Notes under the pieces: generated by a model
Told to the model about the DNA's origin: nothing
What the model saw: only the letters and a program-made list of their open reading frames with translations
The model's database searches: none
Made by a program: the position numbers and the translations under genes
Origin: Desulfopila inferna
GTDB taxonomy: Bacteria > Desulfobacterota > Desulfobulbia > Desulfobulbales > Desulfocapsaceae
Reading direction: 5' to 3'
Assembly: GCF_016919005.1 (NCBI RefSeq)
Contig: NZ_JAFFQE010000006.1
Location: 124,001 to 188,000, forward strand
DNA length: 64,000 nt
Shown here: one piece after another, positions 53,259 to 61,698 of the stretch
Position numbering within the stretch: position 1 is the stretch's first letter
Layout: every line of letters begins with the position of its first letter

Positions 53259-53912
53259 TCACTGCACCCAGCCGGGAAAGACTACCGAAAACCCTTCGAC
53301 CATGAACTGGACGGCGATGGCGATAATGATCATGCCGAACACCCGTGATATGAGGTCAAGGGGCAAGTTGCCGACCTTGTTCTGGATGAACGAACCGCTG
53401 AGCAGTGTTAAAAACAGAATCGTCAGAACAGCGACAACGACGACGCTTAACAGCAAGAGAGTGAACAGGGATGTACTCTGATGACCATAGATTATGACGG
53501 TGGTGATGGCGCCGGGACCGGCGATAACCGGTACCCCGATGGGAATAAAAATCTGCTGATAACGCCGCAGGACCTTTTCCCGAAGGTCGTGTTCCCTGGT
53601 TTCCCTGGCCTTGGCTATTTTCACAGCGGTCCCTTTCATCATGCTGAAGCCGAATTGCAGCAGGATAAGTCCCCCGCCGATTTTAAAGCTTGCCAGGTCA
53701 ACTTTGAGACTCATCAGCAGTTGTTGACCGTACCAGAGAAAAAAAAGCAGCACCACGGCGCAGGTAAAGACAACCAGTGCCGCAAGAAGCCATTGGAAAT
53801 TTTTTCTGTCGCTCGCCGAAGCAGTGACCCACAGAGGAATTTTCTCAACAGGATTAACAATTGCCAGCATGGCGATGGCAAAATTATAGATTAAATCCCA
53901 GTGTATTGTCAT
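53259..53912 (-). CDS. MarC family integral membrane protein
   Basis: About 217 residues with six helices. The N-terminal NFAIAMLAIVNPVEKIPLWV and the later IPIGVPVIAGPGAITTVIIYG carry the paired NP and GPG motifs of the MarC/NAAT family. The family's transport function is not well established; early claims of multidrug resistance were withdrawn. ATG 53912 is five bases after AAAAGG; GTG 53927 is an alternative. Confidence 0.85.
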   Translation of the reverse strand: MTIHWDLIYNFAIAMLAIVNPVEKIPLWVTASASDRKNFQWLLAALVVFTCAVVLLFFLWYGQQLLMSLKVDLASFKIGGGLILLQFGFSMMKGTAVKIAKARETREHDLREKVLRRYQQIFIPIGVPVIAGPGAITTVIIYGHQSTSLFTLLLLSVVVVAVLTILFLTLLSGSFIQNKVGNLPLDLISRVFGMIIIAIAVQFMVEGFSVVFPGWVQ

Positions 53913-54015
53913 CATAGCCTTTTGCACTGCTGTTCTTCATGATAGACGATACTTTCGTAGAGAGGAGATGTTAGTGTAGATTCTCTCGCCGCTTTCATCT
54001 ACTGCAGGAACGAGA

Positions 54016-55068
54016 TCAGCTGACGGTCTCGTTCTCCAATACGCCAAGCAGTCCATGATATTGGCCGTCAGCGCCTCTATGCTCCGAGCCGGCAGGAGAA
54101 AGAAGCCCTGGCAGAAGCTGTTCTGGAAGCAGGTAGAAGGTTACGGTGCTTCTTCCGTAGATTCCAGCCGGAAAAGAATCATCAAGCGCAGCCTCCCAGA
54201 AACCGCCCCAGTCAGTATGGTACGGTAGAAGAAACTCCAGCGAGCCTCGCTCATAATGGCTGGACGTGGTGATTCTTTCGAAATCAGCGATTAGGCCTTG
54301 ATGAATTTTGGCACTGGATTTGTGAAATTTTTCAATATGCTGGACAATATATTGCGGACTCTCCCTGAAGTAGGACGGCAATGCAAGTTTGAGTATGGGG
54401 ACGGCATCTTTTCCCGCGCCGGAACTGTAGCGTTTGAAAATCTCCTCTCCTGCCTTCCTGGACGAGGCCATCCAGAGTTTGATCCCCGGAGTGATGTCGA
54501 ATTGCCGAAAGAGATGAAGCCAGGCCGCAAAACGCAGTGCCGTGCTTTCCGGTCGGGGCGTCTGTAACTGGGTTTTAACGGCCTCCAAATCGTTAACCAG
54601 GTTCCTGGCAATTTCATCTTCGTCGAGGAAGAAAACCTCTTCCCGCAAAGATTCTTCTTCATTGTCAAGCATTTCAGCGAGAGCAAGTATCAACTGGGCC
54701 TGGCGGAGTTCCGCGTCAAATTCACCCGTGGCCAGTTCGGCCGCGCCTTTTTGCAATAGCGACGAGATCCCCTCCATTCCGGTATCGGCGCCCGTCTCGG
54801 TTCCAGCGACGGCAGACTGTTCTTTATAGGTTTTGATCCGCTTGCTCAGTTCAAGGTAGAGTTCGAGCTTATCCCCGAAGGGGGCTGGCGTGTGTACCTT
54901 GCAGAAACTTTGCTCCACCAGCGACGGATCGTTGTTTTCCGGAGAAAGCAGGTCAACTTCTGCGATTTGCAGGAAGTGGAGGGGGTTACACAAGAGCAAA
55001 AGGGGATACAATCGATTTTTGGAAAGCCTGGTATCGGGAAAAAGCAAAGTCTCCATGAAGTTCACCAT
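54016..55068 (-). CDS. Conserved-looking cytoplasmic protein of unknown function
   Basis: A 350-residue protein without signal peptide or membrane segment. It contains an acidic helical middle part (MLDNEEESLREEVFFLDEDE) and aromatic segments near the end (FLLPYHTDWGGFWEAALDD). No family is recognised. It lies alone, leftward, between marC and telA. ATG 55068 lacks a clear ribosome-binding site; the Met at 55056 has a weak GGTG and is possible. Coding is supported by the absence of stops over a kilobase and ordinary composition. Confidence 0.6.
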   Translation of the reverse strand: MVNFMETLLFPDTRLSKNRLYPLLLLCNPLHFLQIAEVDLLSPENNDPSLVEQSFCKVHTPAPFGDKLELYLELSKRIKTYKEQSAVAGTETGADTGMEGISSLLQKGAAELATGEFDAELRQAQLILALAEMLDNEEESLREEVFFLDEDEIARNLVNDLEAVKTQLQTPRPESTALRFAAWLHLFRQFDITPGIKLWMASSRKAGEEIFKRYSSGAGKDAVPILKLALPSYFRESPQYIVQHIEKFHKSSAKIHQGLIADFERITTSSHYERGSLEFLLPYHTDWGGFWEAALDDSFPAGIYGRSTVTFYLLPEQLLPGLLSPAGSEHRGADGQYHGLLGVLENETVS

Positions 55069-55478
55069 TGTTGTGGGAGATATTCAAATCTGAACACCCT
55101 GATTTTCTGCAACCCGATTCCCTGGAAATTGGATACGCTGAATTCAGGGATAACAAGACACAAAAGCATAAGCCTGCGAAGCGTTAGCACATGCCTGTGA
55201 AAGTACCTTCAAGAAGTATGCCAGCATCGGCTCAGGAAGTTGCGGTTATTGGCGGCAATTCGCCTCCTACAAAAACTGAGCCGAATGCCCATCTCGGCAG
55301 GCAGGGAGAGGATCCAGTGTTGCCGAAACCATCGAATCATCTCATTCCAACTCAATCACGAAAAGATCAATCACGAAAGGGTCAAATCATTGCTAGACTC
55401 CTACAGACCAGGCATCCCCTTTGCAATCCAGTCCTTCACCTCATGATAAGCCCGAAGATAGTTGATGTTCGCATTGCA
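55069..55478. other. Intergenic region downstream of telA
   Basis: About 410 bp. Directly after the telA stop, 25 codons stay open in the same frame (NYLRAYHEVKDWIAKGMPGL, then TAG). This could be a former extension of TelA or chance. No other feature recognised. Confidence 0.35.
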
Positions 55479-56597
55479 TCACAGCTGTTCCCGCACCCGT
55501 TCTCCGGCATCGATAAGCGTTCTGCGCAATTCGGCTTCAAGATTCCCCAACTCGAGTTCAGCCTGCTTTCGTTTTTTTCGGCCTTCATCAGCGATATTCA
55601 GGCTTTCCTCAATGGTCTCGATGAGTGAGGCATTAGCCTGCTTGACCGCTTCGATATCGAAGACGCCCCGTTCAATCTCGCGCCGGGCTTCTGCATTGCC
55701 CTGCTTGAGGTTTTCGGCATTGGCTTTCAGCAGTTCGTTGGTCAGATCGCTGGCAGAGCGGATGACTCCGGCCGCCTCGCGGGAGCGGTGAATAGTCACG
55801 GCCTGGGCCAGCTGCTGCCGCCACAGAGGCAGGGTGTTGGCAGTGGTGGAGATGATTTTGTTGATCAATCCCTTATCGTTCTCCTGTACCAGCCTTATGC
55901 TGGGCAGACTCTGCATCGCCACCTGGCGGGTCAATTTAAGATCATGCACGCGCCGCTCCAGGGCGTCGCGATTGGCTCGCAGATCCCGCAATTGCTGAAC
56001 CGCGGTCATAGATTTTCCTTCTTCCGCCTGCCGTGCCATAGTGGGGATATCCAGCTCGTCGAGCTGCTTCAGTTTCTCCTCCCCTGCTGCTATATAGCGT
56101 TCCAGATGGTGAAAATACTCAAGATTAGCAGCATAGAGGCGATCAAGCGAGGCTATATCCTTGAGCAGTTGGGTCTTGTGCCGCTCAAGTTCATCACCGA
56201 TAGCGTCTATCTGGTTGCGTACTTCCTCGTAACGCTGGAGAAATTGAGCCATGGGCTTGGTCTTTTTCAGCAGGCGGGAAAAGAATCCGGGTTTGCGGTT
56301 GGGATCCAGATCATCCAGTTCGAAGTCACGTACTGTACCCACCATACGGTTGAGAGCCTCTCCCGCGGGTCCGGTGTCCTTGTTGCGCACCCCTTCCAGC
56401 ATGTCGTCGGAGATGCTTGCCAGCTGCTGCTGGGCCGGTGCACCGAAATAGAGCAGGCTGTGGCTGTCATCGAGGTCGATCTGCTTAATCAGTGCCTCAA
56501 TTTCCTTGCGTTCTGGAGGATCTGCCTGGCGGTAGGCCACCGGCGGCTTGCCCTGAAGCAAGCTTGATTCTATATTTTTAAGTTCCGTTTCGTTCAT
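55479..56597 (-). CDS. telA: TelA-like toxic anion resistance family protein
   Basis: A 372-residue helical protein of the TelA family (tellurite resistance; also called toxic anion resistance). Characteristic parts include DRLYAANLEYFHHLERYIAAG and LWRQQLAQAVTIHRSREAAG. Members are predicted cytoplasmic coiled-coil proteins whose mechanism is unresolved. It lies 46 bp after an XpaC-like gene, the same pairing seen in Firmicutes. GGGAG precedes ATG 56597. Confidence 0.88.
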   Translation of the reverse strand: MNETELKNIESSLLQGKPPVAYRQADPPERKEIEALIKQIDLDDSHSLLYFGAPAQQQLASISDDMLEGVRNKDTGPAGEALNRMVGTVRDFELDDLDPNRKPGFFSRLLKKTKPMAQFLQRYEEVRNQIDAIGDELERHKTQLLKDIASLDRLYAANLEYFHHLERYIAAGEEKLKQLDELDIPTMARQAEEGKSMTAVQQLRDLRANRDALERRVHDLKLTRQVAMQSLPSIRLVQENDKGLINKIISTTANTLPLWRQQLAQAVTIHRSREAAGVIRSASDLTNELLKANAENLKQGNAEARREIERGVFDIEAVKQANASLIETIEESLNIADEGRKKRKQAELELGNLEAELRRTLIDAGERVREQL

Positions 56598-56643
56598 CCT
56601 TCTCCCTTCGATAAAAATTTAACACCAGGAAAAACACGCCTGA

Positions 56644-57618
56644 TCAATGCAAACCCTCGCGCTTCAATTGGTTCTCCAGCACCTCTATATCAACGTCAAG
56701 ATCACGCAGGTCGTTCTCAAGAAGGCGCTCATACTGCTGTCCGAAAACTTCTTCTATGGTCACGAGTACACGACGGAAATTATCCTCCAGAGTCTGATTG
56801 CGGAGGTTCGCGTGGGTCTCTGCATAGCCGGTGACCACCCGTTGAGCACCATCGAGATAGATGTTGAGAAATTTGCGCGCCCGGCGAAAATCGCGGGGAT
56901 CGCGGGCTATCTCCGTCAGAATATCCCGGCCAAGAGCAGATATTCGAGCCAGCCGCTGATTCAACTCGGGTTGATTGATGCGGGCGGCGGCCTGCTCAAT
57001 GTGTAAAATCTGCTGCTCAGCCTGTTGCAGAGCCTCTGTAACGGGCTGAGTGTTGCCGACATTATCTTTCACCGCCACCGGCTGGGTATAAAGATCAAGT
57101 CCATAGAGCAAAACAAAAGCAACAAAAGAGCCTGCCCCAAAGCCGATGGAAGTGGCGATATCATGCCCGGCACCGGCCCAGGCGGTAATACCGGTGGCCA
57201 GGGCGACTGTCAGCCCACCCATGGTTTTAAAGGGCCAGCGTATGGTTTTTTGAAAACGCTGCTGCCGCAGGTTTACCTCCTGGCGAAATCCATGACGTGT
57301 AAGCACGGCGGCTGCCAGAAATAGGCCATATGAGCAGGCATTGCTCACAAAAACCGTGAAGTTGCCGCCGCCAAGCGCGATCACCATGGCTGGGATCAAA
57401 GGCAGAGGCAGCAACCACAACAATCTTGACTTACGGGGCCTGAGGGCAGCTGCTTCCCGCCTGCGCTGTCGATAACTCTGCACGGCCTTGGCTTTTTCCC
57501 TGGCCTGTTTTTCAAGTTCGGCCGCTCCTTTGGGAAACCATTGAGCAAAAAGGTTCGTCCCTTCCGCTACCATTGATTCAAGGGCACGGGCCCACCCCTG
57601 ATGAGATTTCTTTCCCAT
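56644..57618 (-). CDS. XpaC-like membrane protein
   Basis: A 324-residue protein with paired hydrophobic helices near residues 68-105 and 130-175 and a long C-terminal helical domain (EQQILHIEQAAARI, then NQTLEDNFRRVLVTIEEVFG). It matches the XpaC family (named for hydrolysis of 5-bromo-4-chloroindolyl phosphate), usually encoded beside TelA. ATG 57618 has no ribosome-binding site of its own and lies 2 bp after a 29-codon frame, so translation is probably coupled. Confidence 0.75.
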   Translation of the reverse strand: MGKKSHQGWARALESMVAEGTNLFAQWFPKGAAELEKQAREKAKAVQSYRQRRREAAALRPRKSRLLWLLPLPLIPAMVIALGGGNFTVFVSNACSYGLFLAAAVLTRHGFRQEVNLRQQRFQKTIRWPFKTMGGLTVALATGITAWAGAGHDIATSIGFGAGSFVAFVLLYGLDLYTQPVAVKDNVGNTQPVTEALQQAEQQILHIEQAAARINQPELNQRLARISALGRDILTEIARDPRDFRRARKFLNIYLDGAQRVVTGYAETHANLRNQTLEDNFRRVLVTIEEVFGQQYERLLENDLRDLDVDIEVLENQLKREGLH

Positions 57619-57620
57619 AA

Positions 57621-57710
57621 TTATACAGCCAGTAAAGCCTGCCAGGTGGCCACGCCAATAGTGGCAAATAACAGGATCAGTCCAAGCAATTTACGTAAAA
57701 CTTTCGGCAC
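57621..57710 (-). CDS. 29-residue single-helix membrane peptide preceding the XpaC gene
   Basis: GTG at 57710, five bases after GAGGAA, starts a 29-codon frame ending in TAA at 57621. The peptide (MPKVLRKLLGLILLFATIGV, then ATWQALLAV) has a basic N-terminus and one transmembrane helix. It ends 2 bp before the XpaC start, suggesting a leader for coupled translation or a small subunit. It is too short for standard gene finders; support is the good ribosome-binding site, membrane character and spacing. Confidence 0.55.
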   Translation of the reverse strand: MPKVLRKLLGLILLFATIGVATWQALLAV

Positions 57711-57953
57711 AGTCGTTCCTCTACTAATTATTTGTTTTGATCAGACACACCTGTGAATGATTCATATGTCAAAACCGGTTATTCCCTGTGGCTCATATAG
57801 TAAGTATGAATTCCGTAAGAGTGAATGATTGCCAAACATTTTGTGATTTTATTCAACCAGTGATCGGGAGTGCCGCAGGGCATCTCCCCAGTACCAGACA
57901 CAGTGGGATGCGGGTGGCGCAAACGGTTCAATGTAAACAAGGAGGCGAAATTA
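57711..57953. other. Intergenic region upstream of the XpaC-TelA operon
   Basis: About 240 bp that must hold the XpaC/TelA promoter. No clear promoter or RNA. A plus-strand frame at 57788-57976 runs into the neighbouring MITE-like element and is not a gene. Confidence 0.4.
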
Positions 57954-57962
57954 AAAAAAAAT

Positions 57963-58125
57963 CTGAATACCTCTGAAACTCAGCATTTTCTGGCCCAGGC
58001 CGGGACTGCTCTTTTCATCGGCACGCCATAAACCCGTCCATGGGGGCTTCGCTGCAGCCGTCCGGGCTGCAGAGACCCGTGAAAAAAGCAGTCCCGACCT
58101 TGAGCTGAAGATTGGGGGTAATCAG
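57963..58125 (-). mobile_element. MITE-like element, full copy in reverse orientation
   Basis: A 163-bp element nearly identical to the complement of 39152-39315, with the same internal stem. Ends are CTGAATACCTCTGAAA (left, diverged) and GGGGGTAATCAG (right). It abuts an exact 9-bp direct repeat AAAAAAAAT at 57954-57962 and 58126-58134. It lies between the XpaC-operon upstream region and the kinase gene's 3' end. Confidence 0.85.
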
Positions 58126-58218
58126 AAAAAAAATGGAAGGGGGTATGTTGACAATACGACCAATGCTCTGCCGCCCAGGATTGTCAGAGGGCAGGAATCT
58201 ATAATATATAGAAAGTAT

Positions 58219-60201
58219 TTAACGGTTCTTGGGAAAGGTAAAATAAAAAGTTGATCCTTTCCCCGGCAGAGATTCTACCCAGATCTTCCCGCCATGGCGT
58301 TCAACAATCTTCTGACACAAGGCGAGACCTATACCTGTTCCCGGATATTCACTGTCAGTATGAAGACGTTGAAACAACTTAAAGACGCGCTCGCGATATA
58401 GTGGCGAAAAACCGATCCCATTATCTTTGACAAAAAATTGATAACCATCTGCATACGGGCTGCAACCGATCTCAATTTTGGGGCGTGAGCTTTTGTTGTA
58501 TTTAATACTGTTCGATATAAGATTGCGAAAGAGGCTTTGGATCTGGCTGGCATCAACAGAGAGGGTTGGCAGCTGCTCGCAATAGACATCTGCATGTTTC
58601 TCATCCAGTGCTGTTCTAAGATCATCTACAACCCTTTTGACAAGATAATCGATGTTTGTAGTGATAAACTTATTCTGGCGAGTGGTCACTCGCGACAGTG
58701 ACAGGAAATCTTCGATCATGATCTTCATACGACGACCGGCAGCCACAGTTCTCTCCAGATAATCCTGACCCTTCTCATCCAGTTGATTGCCAAGATGGAG
58801 TTGTAGCAGCTGGAGGAAGCCGACTATAGAACGTAATGGCTCTTGAAGGTCATGAGAGACCGCATAGGCGAATTGTTCAAGATCCTTATTTGAACGCTCC
58901 AGTTCCATCTTTGCCTTTTTGCGCTCGGTGATATCCATCACAACGCCTATCATGCGTTTAGGCCGTCCCTGATCATCATAAAACACGCGTCCTTTCGGGG
59001 AAATCCAGTGTATACTGCCGTCCGGCCAGCAGACCCGCACCTTGCATGACAGCAACCCCGTTTCTTCGGCCCTGGAAAAGGCTTCCTCAAAAATGGGCCG
59101 GTCCTCGGACAACACGTGGCGCATCGCGATCTTATACCCCCATTTCGGCTGCATCTCGGCATAGCCCCAGATTTTATCGTGTTCCAGCGATCTTTCTGCG
59201 GTATCGGTGATCAGGTCCAGATCCCATATACCGATATCGGCCGCGGTCAGGGCAAACCGCAGCCGTTCTTCGCTCAGTCGCAGCTTTTCCTCTATATTTT
59301 TCACGTCATTGATATCACGGAAATTACCTACCCTATATATCGGCTCACCCTTTTCGTCGCGGATTATGACCACGTTATCACCAACCCAGATATACTCACC
59401 GCCTTTTGCCCTGAATCGATATTCCAGAGACCCGGAAGGTATGTCGCTTTCCATTATCTGGTCAAGTTCTTCTTGAAAACGTTCAACATCTTCCGGATGT
59501 ATACGGTTACATATGTCTGCAATGGAAAATGCTGCGAACTCCTCCACAGGAATTCCGGTAATTCGGCTGATGACGGGGCTTACATAATCATAAGTATTTC
59601 TACGCAGATCCCGGCGATAAGAAGCATCCATTGAATTATTGAGGACACTCTTTAAATGATCTTCGCTCATTCGCAACTGCTGCTGTTCTCGATGCAGAAT
59701 TTCCTCTAGACGTTTCTGGACATCCAGGCGAGCAATCATGTCGGGGGAATTGTCAATTATCTGATAGGCGTTTTCAGCCCGTTCTCTCTGCTGGTGCAGC
59801 TCGCTGGAGTCATTGCCTTCGATCAGCAGCTGGACAGTCTGGCCATTTTTAATACTCCTGACGCTCCAAGTAAACCAAACTTCCTTTCCGTTTTTAGTTA
59901 ACGCTTTGCTTTCAATTCTATTATTTGGACCGTGGTCCTGGATGATCTTGGCGATGAGTTCTGAATTATCTTCTCCCTCACTATCCTTTTCGGGCAGAAT
60001 CCTACCGACAAATGGCTCTCCAGCTACCTCTTCTCGCGAATAGCCGAATAATTCTTCGCTAAAGCGGTTGAAAAAGGTGATCATTCCCTTCTCATTGATA
60101 CCTATGATGATACAACTAATCGTCTCGACCAGTTGCTGATAGTTAATTTTGAACTCCATTTCGGGCTCTTTCTTATGATCACTAAATTTATGTAAATTCA
60201 T
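58219..60201 (-). CDS. PAS-domain sensor histidine kinase
   Basis: A 660-residue cytoplasmic kinase. Several PAS/PAC units come first (INEKGMITFFNRFSEELFGY; SRITGIPVEEFAAFSIADIC; LRFALTAADIGIWDLDLITD). The HisKA domain has the phosphorylated His in YAVSHDLQEPLRSIVGFLQL, and the HATPase has NLISNSIKYN, DNGIGF and GTGIGLALCQ. No receiver or partner regulator is adjacent, so it is an orphan; the kinase core resembles that of bacteriophytochromes. ATG 60201 follows AGGA by four bases; a TTG at 60213 is less likely. Confidence 0.9.
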   Translation of the reverse strand: MNLHKFSDHKKEPEMEFKINYQQLVETISCIIIGINEKGMITFFNRFSEELFGYSREEVAGEPFVGRILPEKDSEGEDNSELIAKIIQDHGPNNRIESKALTKNGKEVWFTWSVRSIKNGQTVQLLIEGNDSSELHQQRERAENAYQIIDNSPDMIARLDVQKRLEEILHREQQQLRMSEDHLKSVLNNSMDASYRRDLRRNTYDYVSPVISRITGIPVEEFAAFSIADICNRIHPEDVERFQEELDQIMESDIPSGSLEYRFRAKGGEYIWVGDNVVIIRDEKGEPIYRVGNFRDINDVKNIEEKLRLSEERLRFALTAADIGIWDLDLITDTAERSLEHDKIWGYAEMQPKWGYKIAMRHVLSEDRPIFEEAFSRAEETGLLSCKVRVCWPDGSIHWISPKGRVFYDDQGRPKRMIGVVMDITERKKAKMELERSNKDLEQFAYAVSHDLQEPLRSIVGFLQLLQLHLGNQLDEKGQDYLERTVAAGRRMKIMIEDFLSLSRVTTRQNKFITTNIDYLVKRVVDDLRTALDEKHADVYCEQLPTLSVDASQIQSLFRNLISNSIKYNKSSRPKIEIGCSPYADGYQFFVKDNGIGFSPLYRERVFKLFQRLHTDSEYPGTGIGLALCQKIVERHGGKIWVESLPGKGSTFYFTFPKNR

Positions 60202-60724
60202 TACTTCCTGCAAATGACTGTTTAAAAACGATATAGGTTTATTACAACAATAATGATTAAGAAAAACATTTGACTAACATTAAGGAGTGTAAGGAGAACA
60301 TTCTACTTATATAGGAAAGCAGGCTAAGCATTTTTGCGACGAGGCGGCACCCCGTGCTGCATGTGCATGTGGCCAGCAGTCGTCGAGATATGTCCAACCG
60401 GCGGTATTCGTGCTGAAGCTAAGGATTGGGGGAGAGAGGAGAGGATGTGGAAGAGGTGAACAACGGAATATCAGCTGAAACAACATCTCCGCTCACATTC
60501 CGTCGTATTCATGTTCAGAGAACAAATCTCGGAGGGCTATTCTACATTTCAAGAGCAATGCTGTATATCCGGAAATGCAACATTAAAGTCATTGGTTCTA
60601 TAGGCGATTCCATGAAACCATGGTAAAGATACAACCCTCTGACTCCCTCTGATAGAGTCAGGAACAACGGATACCCACCTGTCAAGAAACATTAAAGGCT
60701 GCACTTTCTACAGATCCGGTTTAA
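60202..60724. other. Intergenic region, nothing recognised
   Basis: About 520 bp between the kinase gene start and the rubredoxin-like gene's 3' end. It should hold the kinase promoter. A 66-codon plus-strand frame (60426-60626) shows no family resemblance. No RNA or repeat recognised. Confidence 0.4.
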
Positions 60725-60919
60725 TCAGAGCCTTGGGTCAATCGATCCAGGTCCACCGCAGTCAGGAGTATAACAGGAAACATCTTTAAAAGTGCATTTC
60801 TCTTTGCAGCCAGGGCACATTCCCGGCGGAACGGGTGCCTGAAATGTATGACCGCAATTTCCACATTTCCAGAAAGAATCCATTTTATCCACTTGGCTTC
60901 CTTGTTGTTTCTCACTCAT
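60725..60919 (-). CDS. Rubredoxin-like small protein
   Basis: A 64-residue protein with [20 protein letters not shown], two Cys-x2-Cys pairs as in rubredoxin-type zinc ribbons or iron centres, then two more cysteines (SCYTPDCGG). It probably binds iron or zinc and carries electrons. It follows a flavodoxin by 90 bp on the same strand, so the two may act together. ATG 60919 has AAGGA six bases upstream. Confidence 0.75.
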   Translation of the reverse strand: MSEKQQGSQVDKMDSFWKCGNCGHTFQAPVPPGMCPGCKEKCTFKDVSCYTPDCGGPGSIDPRL

Positions 60920-61009
60920 AATCATTCCTTAATTTAAATATTGATGTTATATCGGACGGGCATTGGTGGAGCACTGAATTCAGTAATCACCGTTGTGGTA
61001 ATGCCCATA

Positions 61010-61447
61010 TTATGCAGTAATCCTGGCAGACAGCTTCTTGCCATAATCCTGTGCTACCTTGACACCTCCATCGACCGAAATACCTTTCAACATCAGCGGA
61101 GAATCGACCATATCCATTTCATAAATGTTTTTCATGGTATCGAATATTCGTTCAGCGGCTTCCCCGCTCCAGCCGAAGGAGCCGAATGATCCTCCTTTTT
61201 TCCCCTTCAGATCTGCCTTTTCGGCGATAAACAGAAAGCTCTTCATCCTGGTCATCATTTCACCATGGTAGGTGGGTGAGCCGAATGCATAAATATCATA
61301 GCCGGCAAGATCACTCTCCTTTTTGATCTCATTGACGTCTTTAATAGTCACCTCATTGGCCGAAAAACGAAGCCCTTCGGCGATGAGTTCGGCGATTTTC
61401 TGGCTTTCACCTGTACGGGTTGCATAAACAATAAGTGCTCGAGCCAT
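61010..61447 (-). CDS. Flavodoxin-domain protein
   Basis: A 145-residue FMN protein. The phosphate-binding loop is YATRTGESQKIAE near residues 7-19; the flavin-stacking loops contain GSPTYHGEMM near residue 60 and FGSFGWSGEAAERI near residue 95. It resembles the flavodoxin domain of A-type flavoproteins as well as free flavodoxins. The start at 61447 fits the family's N-terminus (ARALIVYATRTG); upstream codons to 61570 would add a hydrophobic tail and are rejected. Likely an electron carrier. Confidence 0.85.
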   Translation of the reverse strand: MARALIVYATRTGESQKIAELIAEGLRFSANEVTIKDVNEIKKESDLAGYDIYAFGSPTYHGEMMTRMKSFLFIAEKADLKGKKGGSFGSFGWSGEAAERIFDTMKNIYEMDMVDSPLMLKGISVDGGVKVAQDYGKKLSARITA

Positions 61448-61698
61448 TTTGACATATTCCTTAAGAGTAAATTTTTTTCCTGCAAAATCATAAATAGTCC
61501 GACACATCACCAAAACACACACTAGACCGTTAATAATAACTATTATCAACACCATTGCTTTGTCTGTCAATGGGATGATTTTTATTAAACGGAGAAAAAT
61601 CTGAGTAGATATACTGAATAGGACAAAGGACCAAATCAGGTCCGAATTCCGGAATTTAAAGTATTTTTGCGAAACTGCAATTTTGGAAAGCGATTATT

